Assembly (NCBI GenBank): GCA_022606425.2
Contig: JAHDVF020000001.1
Location: forward strand, 558,001 to 622,000
DNA: 64,000 nucleotides
Direction of reading: 5' to 3'
DNA from: Lepidostoma basale
Taxonomy: Eukaryota; Arthropoda; Insecta; Trichoptera; Lepidostomatidae
In this document: piece by piece, positions 63,485-64,000 of the stretch
Layout: each line of letters starts with the position of its first letter
Position numbering within the stretch: position 1 is the first letter of the stretch
Translations under genes and position numbers: made by a program
The notes under the pieces: generated by a model
What the model was told of the DNA's origin: nothing
The model's input: the letters and a program-made list of their open reading frames with translations, nothing else
Database searches by the model: none

Positions 63485-64000
63485 GGTAAAATACGTTATT
63501 AAAATTTGTGTACGAATGCAATAAATTACACGTAATTGTGTTATATTACGTGTGGTTTTTGTTATTTAATACTTAAAAGCCAGTGCGGTATAAGTCAGAC
63601 ATTTGATTTGGCTTCTAGAAAGTCTCCATTTAATTAATTAACACCAGGGTAGGGCTTACCGAATCACGCGATCCTAGGTACAAAGACGAACTTTAGACTT
63701 TTCAGCTGGGTGATACCTATAATCCACATACATACCAATTAACGTATCTCGCAACCTATATATTTAACTTGTTGTCATATTTAGGGTGTAATATTTTTGT
63801 TCAATTAATAGCGCCATGTAATGCATAAACACGTATGCTAGTGACATATAATCCATTTCCATTTTTTTAACCTAGGTCATTTTTGAACACCAACATTTTG
63901 TTACTGTTATATATGATTGAAACAAAAGAATCTCGATAGTTTTAATTTAAATAAAATTCCAGAATCAAACCTTGGATCTAGTCTTCTTGGGAGTACCAGC
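63485..64000. other. Intergenic DNA at the right edge, nothing recognised
   Basis: AT-rich with no gene recognised. Confidence 0.4.

Overview
The window is AT-rich, intron-rich animal DNA from an insect. A moth or butterfly is my best guess, because of the mix of mariner elements, RTE-like LINE 3' ends with AAG-repeat tails and a tRNA-headed SINE family, but no sequence here proves the order. I see one host protein-coding gene; nearly everything else is transposable-element debris.

The gene is on the minus strand and runs from a signal-peptide exon at 42619-42739 leftward to 598, where it leaves the window. Ten further coding exons (10908 down to 598) encode tandem immunoglobulin domains arranged as in PDGF/VEGF receptors: an 'IYVFV-D-DP' linker between domains 1 and 2, a 'YD..(R/K)GF' motif in domain 2, and a fourth domain without the usual cysteines. 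I call it a Pvr-like receptor. The transmembrane and kinase parts would lie beyond position 1, so orthology rests on the ectodomain only. All predicted splice phases join in frame. Two neighbouring exons (7818-7989 and 6905-7040) are alternative versions of the second half of Ig domain 2. Reading frame allows exactly one of them per mRNA, which suggests mutually exclusive splicing of a ligand-binding domain.

Layout: 1-350 mariner 3' end; 598-10908 the Ig exons with short introns holding a few repeats; 10909-42618 one roughly 31.7 kb first intron packed with LINE 3' fragments, SINEs, fold-back elements, mariner and other DNA-transposon remnants, a solo LTR and a 31-bp minisatellite; 42619-43300 first coding exon and a probable 5' UTR/promoter zone; 43300-64000 upstream intergenic DNA with more repeats, an almost intact 1.28 kb mariner (45900-47180), a pogo-like element with a nested MITE (58832-59725), and a tight cluster of CRE and AP-1 sites about 7 kb upstream of the start codon.

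Other structure not explained by ordinary annotation: a 10-mer (ATACGAGTAT) that recurs at least 11 times on both strands outside any shared repeat; several unrelated fold-back families whose arms carry a small hairpin followed directly by GAAAC, reminiscent of a hammerhead ribozyme core; and many nested insertions with readable target duplications.
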